Shown here one piece after another: positions 25,001-36,340 of a stretch of DNA of 64,000 bases; position 1 is the first letter of the stretch, and each line of letters opens with the position of its first letter. The stretch is from Larimichthys crocea. Taxonomy: Eukaryota > Chordata > Actinopteri > Sciaenidae. The notes under the pieces are model-generated. The model saw only the letters and a program-made list of their open reading frames with translations, had not been told where the DNA came from and did not search any database. The position numbers and the translations under genes are program-made. The stretch is taken from NCBI RefSeq assembly GCF_000972845.2, contig NC_040022.1, positions 12,387,711 through 12,451,710 of the forward strand. The letters are read 5' to 3'.

Positions 25001-25547
25001 CAAAACAACATGTTGTGGGTTTTACGGGGGGTTATGTGTGGGACGCCAGCCACAGGAAGTTGCTGTGCCAGGCCAGGCTAAGCTAACCATCTGCTCGTCC
25101 AACACTTCCCAGGAAAGTCTATTTCCCAAAAATAATGAACTATCCTTGGAAGTTACACAATGGAGGGCATAAACTAAAATCAGATTACTCATCTATTTAT
25201 CACTGATATATGTTGTAAATGGATACTTTCAACAACATTTGAAAAATAAAACCTGCACAGTGAGCTCTAGTTGCAGAAGTAAACGTAATTAGTTACTTCT
25301 GCCCTCTGGTCCCTTCATTCTCCCTCTCTTTCTTTCTTGCCTTGTATGGAGAAGAGGAAAAGTGAAAGAGGATGGATTGTGGTATTAAACTCCCTCTGGA
25401 ATTTGAAAAATGTCTCTGTCTCTCTCTGTCTCTCCACAAAGCTTGGTGAAATGGATAGAGGACGGCGTCCCAGAGGATCCCTTCCTCAACCCGGAGCTGA
25501 TGAAGAACAACCCGTGGGTGGAGAAAGGAAAGTGCATCCTTCTTTAG
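21955..25547 (+). CDS. gng13: G-protein gamma subunit, gamma-13/gamma-14 type (spliced, 67 codons)
   Basis: Two coding exons, 21955-22052 and 25442-25547, join across a phase-2 intron (donor gtgagt, acceptor cacaaag) to give 67 residues, the usual length of gamma-13. Gamma subunits form an obligate coiled coil with G-beta and anchor the dimer to the membrane. Gamma-13 works in taste, olfactory and retinal bipolar cells. The sequence shows an N-terminal coiled-coil segment (residues about 5-30, with PQMKKEVESLKYQLAF), a central WIEDG segment, the DPFLNPEL segment and a C-terminal CILL box, whose final Leu predicts geranylgeranylation. The start lies in a strong context (gcagccATGG) and matches the family N-terminus. 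The nearest coding gene in the window is rad23a, about 27 kb downstream. From memory, human GNG14 lies close to RAD23A, so gng14 is a real alternative name. Family assignment is very secure; the paralogue is not. Confidence 0.93.
22292..22695 (+). mobile_element. Dispersed repeat, CATAGACTGTAT family, copy 2
   Basis: Same order as copy 1 at 4771. The stretch 22491-22659 differs from 4981-5149 at only two bases by eye. Confidence 0.65.
22700..22830 (+). repeat. Motif-rich patch (CATTGATTCAATG variants)
   Basis: Several overlapping CAACATTCATTCAATG and CATTGATTCAATGTT variants. A larger related patch lies at 29818-30162. Confidence 0.45.
23795..24045 (+). mobile_element. tRNA-derived SINE
   Basis: The head GGCGGCAGTAGCTCAGT resembles a tRNA A-box region, followed by GTGCCCTTGAGCAAGGCAC. 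The tail is ATTGAGGGATTAATAAAGTA. The flanks both contain AATATAAT-type runs that could be target duplications. Confidence 0.6.
24105..24245 (-). repeat. Retroelement end fragment
   Basis: CAGAATCAGAATCACTTTTC, then GGCCAGGTGTGTGTACACA and CAAGGAATTTGACTTGGGTT, a common fish repeat end. Short relatives occur at about 34060 and 62200. Confidence 0.45.
24514..24830 (-). mobile_element. Dispersed repeat, CATAGACTGTAT family, copy 3 (inverted)
   Basis: Reverse complement of the family's right part, including GCGGCCACTTGAGGCTGGCT and CCATTCTTTATACTGTCAG. More diverged than copies 1 and 2. Confidence 0.55.
25442..25547 (+). CDS. gng13: gng13-type gene, terminal coding exon
   Basis: This exon follows a long CT-rich tract ending in cacaaag. 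It encodes the last base of codon 33 through codon 67 and the TAG stop at 25545-25547. It includes the conserved WIEDG, NNPW and CILL segments. The reading frame joins exactly to the upstream exon. Confidence 0.92.
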
Positions 25548-25997
25548 AAGAAACTGGCCACCAAACTGATGCACACCTACAAGATGACCCCTGAACCTGA
25601 CCCTCCTGACCCGGCCTACGAAGGCCATGGCCACACAGCGCCTCCTAACCTCTCACCTTGAATGTACAACAGCTCCTCTAACTTTCCTGGAACACAACCC
25701 CCCCCAAAAAGGGCACAGAAAAACACACTGACAGAGACACACACTCACACAACATCACTCCAAACTTTGGGGTTCTCCCTGACTGCCACACATTCACTGC
25801 AAGTTTATCCTGCCACGGCAATGCATCATTACTATGATATATGACAGTGATGATCAGTACTCTTATTACACATCTCTATATGGATATATGATGACTTATT
25901 TATGCAGCTGCTAGTCACAAGCTTTCTCTCTTCATTTTTACAATCTCTACTCAACTCGCACAGCAGATTTATTTTTCTTCCATTTTTGATGAGCTGT

Positions 25998-26003
25998 AAT
26001 AAA
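25998..26003 (+). terminator. Candidate polyadenylation signal for the gng13-type gene
   Basis: AATAAA lies about 450 bases after the stop codon, giving a short 3' UTR. Further signals occur at 28107-28112 and near 28960, so a longer 3' UTR is possible. Confidence 0.5.
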
Positions 26004-27801
26004 CTGTAGAGTCACATTCTCACTGCCAGACTGACAGTAGATCTGCCGGGCTCATTTTGTTGCACGTCGGGATACGAAGCACTCGCTCTTCGGAAATGAT
26101 CACTGTCATAAGACCCAAACAAATCTTTGCTACTTTTTCAATTGGGAGTTAATAAGCTCGAGTCTGCAATTGACAAACCAACAAAAGTTAAGATGTTAAC
26201 GCCTCATCATAAGCAAACGAACTATCCACTACTATTAAAAAAAGATAATTTATAGTGTATACAGTGTACACTGAGGGTTTGCATATGTTGGCTTACAGAC
26301 TGTGGTCTTAAAGTTTTACAATTCCCTCAAGTTAGAAATCAGCCTTATAAGACACATAGGACCTATACGGAGATTACAAGGACATTAAGTTTCATGACTG
26401 TAGGGTATATGATCATGTCTTCATGGGTATCAAGTCTGTTCTTCATCCAGTTTCAATCCAGATGTGAGTGAATCCACTTTTATTGACACTACAGGTTTCT
26501 CCGATCACAAATCAGATCAGAACCCGTCTTGGTTTTCTGGCTGTCCTCCGGATCAGACAGTGGAGGTAATGCACATTAACCTATTGGATGACTGTGCAAA
26601 AAAATGGCGAAGAAGAACGACTTGTGCTACGTAGCAGTTTAATGACAATAACAGTGGTCGTATTTGGCAGTTTGAGCAGCTGGATTTCAATCTGTCTCTT
26701 CTTGGATGTATTTAAGAACAGCTTCTTAGACTCACTTAACACTTGATTGTGTCTGCACACATTTGGGGCATTTCCTATCCCATTAACATGGGGTCAGTTG
26801 TAATACATGAATACCCATACTGTAACTGTAATCCACAAATTTTGGCACTGTTACAGATCAGATGAGATGAATTTTTAAAGATCTGCCATTCGGAGTTAAG
26901 TTCATTAATTGTCTGAAGGTGTAGTGAGTATGCTTGAAATGGATTAGTTCATATGCAGCAGGTCATCTGAACGCATCAGTGGCTGCTCTGAACATCCACA
27001 TTATTGAGACACCATCATCAAACAGAAAGAACACGCATGAGTTTAAAAAAGTGACATTAGCCGTGTTTTCAGCTCTTCCTGGTGTGACTCCTCCAGTTTC
27101 CAGATTTACTTTTGATTTCATCAGCATGCTTATCACATTTACATTCTAACGACGAGATCTGCAACCAGTGTTGTTTTGCTTCAGTGTCATTAGGTCAGAA
27201 AGTGTCATAGCAGCTCTGTTTGCGTTGTCAGAGCAGAATGAAGCTATAGGTCTCTGGAGAGAGGGCTGAGGTGAGGATGGTAGGTGCGTTTACTGCTCCT
27301 TCTCTTCCTTAGCTACAGCCCCCAATGACACACACTCAACATGCAAACCGACCACATATTCTCTCTCCACACATGTACAGACTGACCCCTTTAACTTCTT
27401 AACTTATTGATCAATATGTAGTTTATTTATTTATTTATTTATTGATGAGACCTTTCTCTCACCTTAGTTTTTGTTTCCTGTGTCTGCACTTCCTCTTCCT
27501 CATACTCCTATACCTTGAACGGAAAAAAAACTGAAAAAGACCAAAAAATGGACTACACCTTGCCAGATCACCATCTACTACTGCCTTCTACACAGTTTCC
27601 TTAATATGAGAATGTAAATACGTGGCATGATCACCGCTGACCTCAGACCAGGCTTGTGTGTGTGTGTGCATGTGGCTGTAATTGTGTTTACGTGTGCATA
27701 CTTTTAAAGTTGGATGTGAGGCTCCCTTTGCAGATTGGGAAACACACACACACACACACACACATATATGCCCGGCCTGAGGATGAGCAGATCGACGAAA
27801 C

Positions 27802-27836
<35 letters not shown>

Positions 27837-28970
27837 CACACACACACTGCTTAGTGAGAATGTGTATGAGGGGAGGAGTGGCAAGGATGTGGGATTCTCT
27901 AAATGACTTGGGACAGAGGAGCCTCACATCATCTCAGTACTGTAATGAGTCTCATTATATACATTTTCTTCAAGATGACCTGGTTCCCTGAAGGCCACTC
28001 AGTGCTTGGACCACTTTGATCCTATTATGTGTAACTGCAGATATTTAATTTTCCTCCTTTAAAAGAATCAAACAAATTTGAACAATTATACGTTCCGCGA
28101 CGTGCTAATAAACTGTTTGTTTTCATCAAACAGGCTTGTATCTATCTTAGAACTGTAAGATTTATTAAAATACTTTTGAGGAAGACAGTAAAACATGCAA
28201 ATGTACAATGATATCACTGCACCTGAAGTGAGGCCAGTGAGTTTAGGATGTCCGGTACAACAACAAGCAAATATGCAAACATGACAACTCCAAATGGAGC
28301 CATTTTAGAAGTCCCATGGTTCATTGAGAGGCATGTACAGTATGCACTCCCCTCTTGTTTTAGACATCATGTTTGATTTTAATAGTTTAGGTGTTGGAAA
28401 GTATGTTAACTAGTCGGCAGAATGATACTTAAGCTTTGCATCCCAATATATCCTTGTCATTTCCTGATAAACGCATGAAGGGGGACTTTTAAAATGGCTT
28501 CCACGGCAAAAAGAGCTGATCATAGCCTCTGGTTTGTAGCTTTTCCAGTGTTATGGCTGGAGGTCACTCCCTCCTCTAAACATGACTTTAGATTCAAATG
28601 TTTCTCAGCTCACCACTGGGAAAGCAGCAAGTCTGCTACAGCCTCACAGCGGCCTAGTTCCAAACGTATGTGAGAGGATCCCTGAGTCTGCCTGTCCCTT
28701 GTCTGTTCTCTGTTTAGCAACGGTAACTTTACTTGTTTGGTTTGTTTTTCTATAATCTGAACGTGCGTACGTATGTATGTTATTACTATTATAATGACAG
28801 CATAAAATCTTGTCTAAATATCTAGCAACATATTCCTTGTGAGAGTGCTCTGGAAAAATATTATGCATCAGATCAAGTCCTAGTGTAAAGATGACAATGA
28901 GCAATAAATTAAAGATCATTTTTTATTGAATGTTTTACAAAAACATTTATCTTATTGAATAAAGTAGAAG
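26004..28970. other. Extended 3' flank of the gng13-type gene; no gene recognised
   Basis: Unique-looking sequence that may include a longer 3' UTR (AATAAA at 28107 and about 28960). Microsatellites occur at 27651-27670 (GT) and 27741-27846 (CA). The ORFs here are short or dinucleotide-encoded. Confidence 0.5.
27741..27846 (+). repeat. Interrupted (CA)n microsatellite
   Basis: Three CA tracts separated by about 30 bp and 1-2 bp; a GT tract lies upstream at 27651-27670. Confidence 0.9.
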
Positions 28971-29817
28971 ATTTTTAGACAACTCGGTCGCCTCATTTGG
29001 TTTTTATGTGTTTTGTATGAACATGTTCACACACAGCAGGTATACGGGAAACCTCTGAATCACTGCCTATACTGTATGTTTGATGTGTGTTTGTCAGTGA
29101 TTGAAAAACTGCAGGTTTGGTGTTCATCGACAGCTGCAGGAGGCAGTCAGAACGTGGATGACACTTCTGTTGCCAGAACTAGAAAAACAGCTACATTAAT
29201 AAAATAAAACACGACAGAAAGTTTGCCATAAAAATAAGCATGGATGAGATGAATGTACAGGATGTATAATAAAGAAAGAGAGAAAATGGGACAAGTGCTG
29301 TAGACGCAGGAATAAACTCAGTGAAGGTTTTACTCCACCCAAAATGTTTCAAACGCTGTAATCTGCAGTCTAAAAAGGTGGCTGGTTGAAATTGGTAGTA
29401 TTCTCCATCCCAGACATCAACATCTGGCTAAATACATGCTCTTCAACAAATGGCAAAATGGAAATTTCTGTTAAATAATCCATGTTAGTGATATTAATGA
29501 CTGTTGTAGAGAATTCCATGAATCAATGATCAAGTTCAGTAGCGGTAATAAAGTACACAGGAGTCAAAGATGTCCTACGCTCTCTGACTCGTAAATATAT
29601 CCACAGGACAGAGACACAACTACTCTCTATCCAGATATTTGCCAATTGATCCTTAGTCTACAAACAAGGAAATATGTTCACCCTTAGTGGTTTGACGTCA
29701 TTATCTGACTCTGTAGAGGCTTCTACATTATGTACCTATCTGTTCTGTCTATGGAGTGAGACAGTCATATCCTCTGACCTCGGTTACCATGGTAATGATC
29801 AGAATAGAACCCCAGTT

Positions 29818-30162
29818 AGCATGGCAACATTGATTCAGTGTTGAAATTCCATCAGGATCATCGTTTTGGTTGAGGTTGAATAATTAGTGACAAAGGCAAC
29901 ATTGATTCAGTGTTGCTTCAGTGTTGGTCTGCTATCTGGGGATTGGTTTGTTTAATGTTATTTCAATGTTGGTTCAATGATAAAACAGTGATAGATTTAA
30001 AGTTGAACTAACATTGATGTTATGTCTGTCCTGATCTATTTTTCATCACTGAAATAACTTTAATCATTTCAGGGTTCAAACCTGATGAAAAGTCTATGTT
30101 ATATTTCAATGTTGAGCAACGTTGATTTAACGTTGATTCAATGCTGGTCTGCTATCTGGTTT
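29818..30162 (+). repeat. Motif-rich repeat (TTGATTCAACGTTG variants)
   Basis: CATTGATTCAGTGTTG, GTTGATTTAACGTTGATT and relatives recur many times. TTGGTCTGCTATCTGG or its variant occurs near 29924 and 30144. Probably the inside of a non-autonomous element. Confidence 0.5.
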
Positions 30163-30780
30163 CCTAAACACAAACATACAGCTGCTCTGTATCTCAAGGA
30201 GAGAAGTCAGTATCCCTATAGCGACCTGACGACACATAGTTGCCCCTGTGTAACCCCACACAGTATGTGGCATGCTAGAATAGAACATTTCCTCACAGTG
30301 GCCATATTAGCATTCATGATCAGGGTTTTGGATAGTCAGCTGGTTATCCAGCTTACCACTTAACTAACCACGCATTGAACTATGTATGTATCAAAACAGC
30401 TATTAGCTGAGCCTTAACATTGGCCTTCAGTCTGACATTCCTACTACTACTACCTAAATACACACTCTGAAATTGTCCAAATGGCAAAGGCAGAAACTTT
30501 TGCTAAGATCTAGATGTTATATTTTGATGTTCATGACCATGTTAGCACTTGTAGTCATTGAAAGTTTAGTTTAAGGCTATTATTTGAAGGTAATCCTGAT
30601 TACCTTGAAATTTTTCGCATCTTCTCCTCCTGCCTCTTGCCGGGCTACAGTCTGAACTTGGGCTATAGCCAGAGAAACTGCAGATCTTTCAGGCTGAAAA
30701 GGTAGATTTCTCCTTCATATCTCTGACAAATGATGGAGAAATCTAGCTCACCAGCTAACTAACTTGTAGACTGTCACAGA

Positions 30781-30884
<104 letters not shown>

Positions 30885-32362
30885 ATGGCATGCCGTTCAG
30901 GAAATTAAACCTTTGAATATATGAAATAACTCTGAATATATTGAATGAAACTTTGAATATATGGAGTGAACCTTGAATATATTGAATGAAGTCTGAATTT
31001 GATAATTGAATATATGATGAACTTGAATATTGATGACTTGAATATATTGAATGAAACCTTGAATATATATGAATGAAACTTCACTGACGTCAGACTTCAC
31101 GGCAGTGCCTGCAGCCATCTTGTGTAACAGTCTGTAAAAGCGAGAGACAATGAGCCAGGCCGCCCGCAATCTAGTTGCAGCGATATTAAACAATGAGGAC
31201 ATGATAAATACACTGGCGAATGCGTGCCAAAAAAGAGCTCAATTTTTAACTGTGGCAGGCCTACAACAGGCATAAAGTTTGCCATAATCTCATTATGCAT
31301 TTGTCTGTCTGTCCGCAGTCCGCGTGTGTGAGTAGCGTGCCCAAAGCTGACAATGTGTCCGATCATAAAATACGTTCAATACTAAACTAAATATTCACCC
31401 TGCATTGGTCTATGAATGTGGGTGATGCTTATTGTATCTAAACAATATATGAAGAGCTTCTCTTTCAGTTCATGAAATCCCTGTAGCCGCAGCAGCTTCT
31501 CCAGTCCCGGAGAAGTGCCGTGTCAGAGAGCAGTGCCATTACGCACGGCCATTCACTGTGTTTTACCTTCATTAAATCACCTGAAAACTATATCAAGCTA
31601 ACCATACAGTGTCTTGGAGGTTCAACTCCCGAAATCGTAACTTTCTGAACCTGTCATGAGAGGCAATATAAACATATTAGCCAGTGCAACCCAATCCTAT
31701 TCCAAAGGGATGCAAATGGGCCGCATGTCCATTTTGGGCTGCTGGGCAAATAGCAAAGGCTACACAATAACAAATACATACATACAAAAAAACACTGGAG
31801 GCCACCGGCCCAAATGTGGCCGAGATGGACCGGCCCATCTGGCATTTGCCAGGTATCACAGACTGCCAGTCCGAACCTGCACTGGGTGTTGTGGGGCACT
31901 CCTGTGAGGTTAATGCATGGCTGTGGTTGGCCTACTAAACAGCTGCCTGGCCTGTTTTATGTCTGCACGATTAAAAAGGTAGCGAACTACTTCTGTCAGG
32001 AAAACGGTATTGATCAGGGGTATCGGTGGGATTTTGGCCCGTACAACGCAGTGTTAATGATGTCCTCATATTTAATATTGCTGCAACGAGATTGTGAGCG
32101 GACTGACTCGTTGTCACTCACTTTTAGCTATAGCTCCACACGTACCAAGATGCCGTGAAGTCTGACGCAGTCAAGTTTCATTGAATATATTCAAAGTTTC
32201 ATTCCATTATATTCAAGGTTCATCAATATATTCAAAGTTCATTCCATATATTCAGACTTTCATTCATATTCAAGGTTCACTCCATATATTCAAAGTTTCA
32301 TTCAATATATCAGACTTTCATTCAATATATTCAAAGGTTTAATTTCCTGAACGGCATGCCAT
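30885..32362. mobile_element. Long-TIR, non-autonomous DNA element (1.48 kb)
   Basis: The left end ATGGCATGCCGTTCAGGAAA is exactly matched in inverse at the right end (TTTCCTGAACGGCATGCCAT). Inverted arms of roughly 275 bp each contain about eight degenerate copies of TTGAATATATTGAATGAAA, and then a CAGACTTCACGGCA block (31090-31103) matched at 32151-32164. The 0.9-kb centre shows no recognisable transposase; the plus ORF 31814-32158 matches nothing I know. Flanks are TA-rich, so the target duplication cannot be read. Confidence 0.75.
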
Positions 32363-32704
32363 TATATTATATTAGTGCTGTCAAAATTAACGCGTTAATT
32401 TGTCGATTAATTTTAAAGAATTAACGCGTTAAAAAAAATTAACGCAATTAACGCGGTTTTGTTTACTTCCGGTGGCGGCCGCCATTTTGGATGTGGCAAA
32501 GTAGAGCTTTGTTTCCCAGATATTTTAGTGTGTGTGAATGGATATATAAGAGACATTAACTTAAAGCCCTCACGGAGACTGCGCCCTGGGCGGTCGCCCA
32601 CATTGCCCACAGCTAAAACCGGCCCTGCTTGTATTAGTTTACGGGCAGATCTGCCACATCCAATAGGCGGACGCGTTAACGTATCGCAGCAACGGAACCA
32701 ACCT

Positions 32705-33139
32705 GCTCAATGATGCGTCTATGTATAGTATATGTCTGATGATCTAGCCTGAACTAAAGGAGAGTCCTATGTATATGTCTATGATCTATCCTAACTAAAG
32801 GAGAGTCCCTATGATATATGTCTATGATCTATCCTAACTAAAGGAGAGTCTATGTATATGTCTATGATCTATCCTAACTAAAGGAGAGTCTATGTCTATA
32901 TGCTATGATCTATCCTAACTAAAGGAGAGCTATGTATATATTCTATGATCTATCCTAATAAAGGAGAGTCTATGTATAAAATGTCTATGATCTATCCTAA
33001 CTAAAGGAGAGTCTATGTATATGTCTATGATCTATCCTAACTAAAGGAGAGTCTATGTATATATGTCTATGATCTATCCTAACTAAAGGAGAGTCTATGT
33101 ATATATGTCTATGATATATCCTAACTAGAGGAGAGTCTA
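32705..33139 (+). repeat. 40-bp minisatellite, about 11 units
   Basis: Unit approximately GATCTATCCTAACTAAAGGA plus GAGTCTATGTATATGTCTAT. Units are near-identical with small indels in the TATATG part. It sits inside the hAT fragment, ending 11 bp before the BED ORF. Confidence 0.9.
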
Positions 33140-33149
33140 TGGCGGAAAG

Positions 33150-33350
33150 ATGGATAAGGACAGACTTTTAGGGGGAACATTTCATTTTAAAAAGTTGCCC
33201 GACGGCTCGTTGGACAAAAACAAGGCAATTTGCGCAGTTTGCAAAGCCGAATTTAAATTCCACAGAAGTAACACGACTTTAACATATCACCTCAAAGCAA
33301 AACACCCAGTCTACACTACAGGAGTGTGGCACTCCTGTAGTGTAGTATAG
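33150..33350 (+). pseudogene. BED-type zinc finger fragment of a hAT transposase
   Basis: A 66-codon ORF with the BED pattern C28-x2-C31 ... H47-x4-H52 (ICAVCKAEF, LTYHLKAKHP). BED fingers form the DNA-binding N-terminus of many hAT transposases and ZBED proteins. The frame ends soon after the finger at a perfect inverted repeat (33311-33345), and no RNase-H-like catalytic domain follows. I read it as a truncated transposase. Confidence 0.65.
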
Positions 33351-34409
33351 TATATTTCCTCATTCTGGCTTTTTTCTGTTTGCACTGTGCATATGTGCAC
33401 CTTAAGCCAATAAAATGAATGAATTTAAATATATACTTTCTCTGTGTTTATTCTACATTAATTTGATCATTCTACATAAATAAATATTCATTATAAGCTT
33501 CAGTCTCAGGCTTCACTGTGATGTTCCCTTGCCAGAGAAACTGCAGTTTTTTGGGGTTTTTTTGGCTCTGACCATCAGTTTTTCAACCTGCAGGCCTGTT
33601 TCAGGTTTTCAGCCTCTTAGAGCTGCCTCCAGGATATGTATGCAGAACTTTCAAGTTCAAATCTGCAGGAGAAGACAGAAACGAATGATAGAGCAAAGAT
33701 ACCTGGAGAGAGAATAAAAGAGACTGAAAGATATGAGACGGAGGAGGCAGATGGTCTAATAGAAGGCTACACTCAAGGGGAAGACGGAAAGCTACAATCT
33801 CTTCTCCTTCCCCTCCACTGCTTCTTGTAATTCATGAATAATAGAGAACAGGAGATATCTGAGGGCTCTCACTCTTTTCACCCTGTCAGTGCCTCTTGGT
33901 TGCTCACTTTTTCTTCTCCTCCCTGTCCCACTTTTTCTCTTTTCCCATCTCATCCCTCTCTCCACTCTCCCAATATTCATCCATAGGGTGCTGTGGGGAA
34001 AATGTACAATGTACAACCAAAAGACTATCACCTGAACTGTTGTTTCAGATCAGAAACAGGTTTACAGCCAAGTACATTTTGACATACGAGGAATTTGTCT
34101 TGGTGTTTTGGTGCATAACAGTGAGAATATACAAAGTAAGAGAAGAAACATACCCTCACTCCATATTTGAAACCATTTAAAAGGTTTGGCATCATGATTG
34201 ACAGCCAATCCCTGCTCATGACTGATTGGGCCAGGTGTTTGGGCGGTATCATGATACCATGGCTGCAAACCCGATCACTACAGCACAGACTCCAAATGAC
34301 ATTGACCAGCACAAGAAGGTACTACATATCTCATTCACCCATTCACACAGATTTTTGATTTTGGTAGTTTTGGTAGTTTTAGTTTTATTTAATTTGGGGA
34401 AGCTAAATG

Positions 34410-34564
34410 TCCATACGCATTTACACACCGATGGCACAGCCTTCGGGAGAGATTTGGGGTTCAGTATCTTGCCCAAGGACACTTGGCACATGGGCGAGCT
34501 GGGGATCGACCACCAATCATCTGGTTAGTGGACGACCTGCTCTACCTCCTGAGCCACAGCCGCC
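34410..34564 (-). mobile_element. tRNA-derived SINE fragment (inverted)
   Basis: Ends with CTCTACCTCCTGAGCCAC, the reverse complement of a tRNA-like head, and contains GGGGATCGACCACCAATCAT and AGTATCTTGCCCAAGGACAC. Related copies are at 39031, 39808 and 57358. Confidence 0.6.
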
Positions 34565-35099
34565 TTTTTATATAATGAGCTGATGTGGAGACACATTGCC
34601 CATTTTTATATACAGTCTATGGATATGCCCAATTGTGGCCACAGTGGCTGGAGTGACAAGTTAGATAGTCTCACTTTAAAGCACACTGAGCTTGTGCAGG
34701 TTCATGTCTTTAAAACTCTGAACTCAACCAGCCCAAGCTTTCTATATTAAGACTGAAAAAAATTTAAACCTGCAGCATGTAATTTGTTTTGGGAGCTTCA
34801 GAGCGTGACTCTGAGCCTCGTTCATAAGATGATGCAGATATCTTCGCCGAGTGAGGAGGCAACATCTTGGCTGGTGTGTTAGTTCAGCATCATGTTGTTT
34901 GTTGGATGTATTCTGAACAAAAGATTCCTGCTCAGGGTGTGTCTGTCTGCGTTTTATGGGCCAGCTATCCTCTATCCCTTCACCACACACTGACACACAC
35001 ATGCACTCACTAATGCATTCAATCCCCCCCTCACTCTCACCACTAAATCCTTACCCTTATTGTCCCTTTCCCCCTGAAATCCTCAAACCATCAGCTCTC

Positions 35100-35102
<3 letters not shown>

Positions 35103-35154
<52 letters not shown>
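35103..35154 (+). repeat. (CA)n microsatellite
   Basis: Perfect CA run. Confidence 0.97.
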
Positions 35155-35357
35155 ACCCTCTGCTCACTCAGTTTCCCCCAGGCTGTCTGCAGTAAGGCCT
35201 AATGCACTGGTTAATGGCCCTCTAACCTCCTATTCACTCTCAGATTACGCTCCTGCGCACGCGGGAACACACACAAACGTGCATACCAGTGCATCTCTGC
35301 ATGCATGTGCACATTCACACATAGACTTGAACACACACTGGTAAACAGGGACATGTG

Positions 35358-35359
<2 letters not shown>

Positions 35360-35433
<74 letters not shown>
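35360..35433 (+). repeat. (CA)n microsatellite
   Basis: Perfect CA run of about 74 bp, the longest in the window. Confidence 0.97.
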
Positions 35434-35436
<3 letters not shown>

Positions 35437-35593
35437 AAAGATGCAAAGATACACAAACACAAGACTGGCACTAATGGTCTGTTGGTCTTCAGCATGTGCA
35501 TTCATGAGTGGATTAGGATTAACAATCCACCCGCAACACCACTACACACACACAGACCCAGAACCAATCTCTAATACACATTCTGCTGGTGGT

Positions 35594-35599
<6 letters not shown>

Positions 35600-35679
<80 letters not shown>
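35600..35679 (+). repeat. (CT)n(CA)n microsatellite
   Basis: About 40 bp of CT passing into about 40 bp of CA. Confidence 0.97.
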
Positions 35680-36340
35680 AGGCTGACTGCTCTCTGTGCT
35701 GCTGAGGTCACCAGATGCCATCTAATCTAAGAGCTTTAATCCACTCTTTCAAGGACCCTTTCTCTCTCTATCTGTCCCACTCTCATGAGTGCAGCACTCT
35801 GTGTTTAAAAGGGTAAAGCACTCGGGGCACAAACTACACATAACAGTACATATTGTTTTCCTAGTTAGCCTCAGACATGTTAAACCATCCTTAGCCTATT
35901 GAGACAGCAGACAAACAGCCGAAGGTTTACGACAATACCCTGAATTGTCTTCATAAAGGCTTCAGATTAAAAAAAAAACTTTGTATGAACATGTCTAAAG
36001 ACAATGACTGTGTCTCAATCTGGATACTTCTGTTAGTACAGTGTGTACACTGTGTACTTCCTGGTGTAGTGTTCATTCCAGCACAGTAGTGTTGTCTGCA
36101 CAGCATTAGAACCAACCTTTGACAGCCAAAATATAAAAAATAATACGTATGTACAGTTTACATTTATATATTTTGGTGTTCACCACAACAGCTTCAGCTC
36201 CAGCAACTTCCTCTGTCATTTTCACAGTGCCTGCTGGCCAACTTTTTAACCGTTATGAGCCAGGTACTCCCAGTACAATACTGACTTTAAACATAACTCA
36301 CAGTGTCAACACACTTATATATCAAAATGGAGCAGTGAGG

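Larger units (their letters stand above)
22053..25441 (+). other. Intron between the gng13 coding exons; repeat-rich
   Basis: The 3.4-kb intron holds a MITE copy on the plus strand (22292 to about 22695), an inverted copy of the same family (24514-24830), a patch rich in CAACATTGA-like motifs (22700-22830) and a tRNA-like SINE (23795-24045). No further coding exon is needed to complete the protein and none was seen. Confidence 0.8.
32373..33350 (+). mobile_element. Truncated hAT-type transposon
   Basis: The left end TAGTGCTGTCAAAATTAACG followed by several GTTAATT/AACGCGTTAA motifs is typical of a widespread hAT terminal region. It contains a 40-bp minisatellite and then a BED-finger ORF. 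No matching right end was found, so only the left part survives. Confidence 0.65.

Noticed and set aside
31814..32158. 114-codon ORF within the long-TIR element
   Set aside because: No transposase motif or recognisable domain, and it runs into the inverted arm; not reported as a gene.
32705..33139. Regular repeats checked as a possible CRISPR array
   Set aside because: The units are contiguous with no unique spacers, and the genome is eukaryotic; it is a minisatellite.
35211..35501. ORFs rich in VCVCVC or THTHTH (also near 5149, 11797, 27588, 44404 and others)
   Set aside because: These are translations of CA/GT microsatellites, open only because the dinucleotide run lacks stops.
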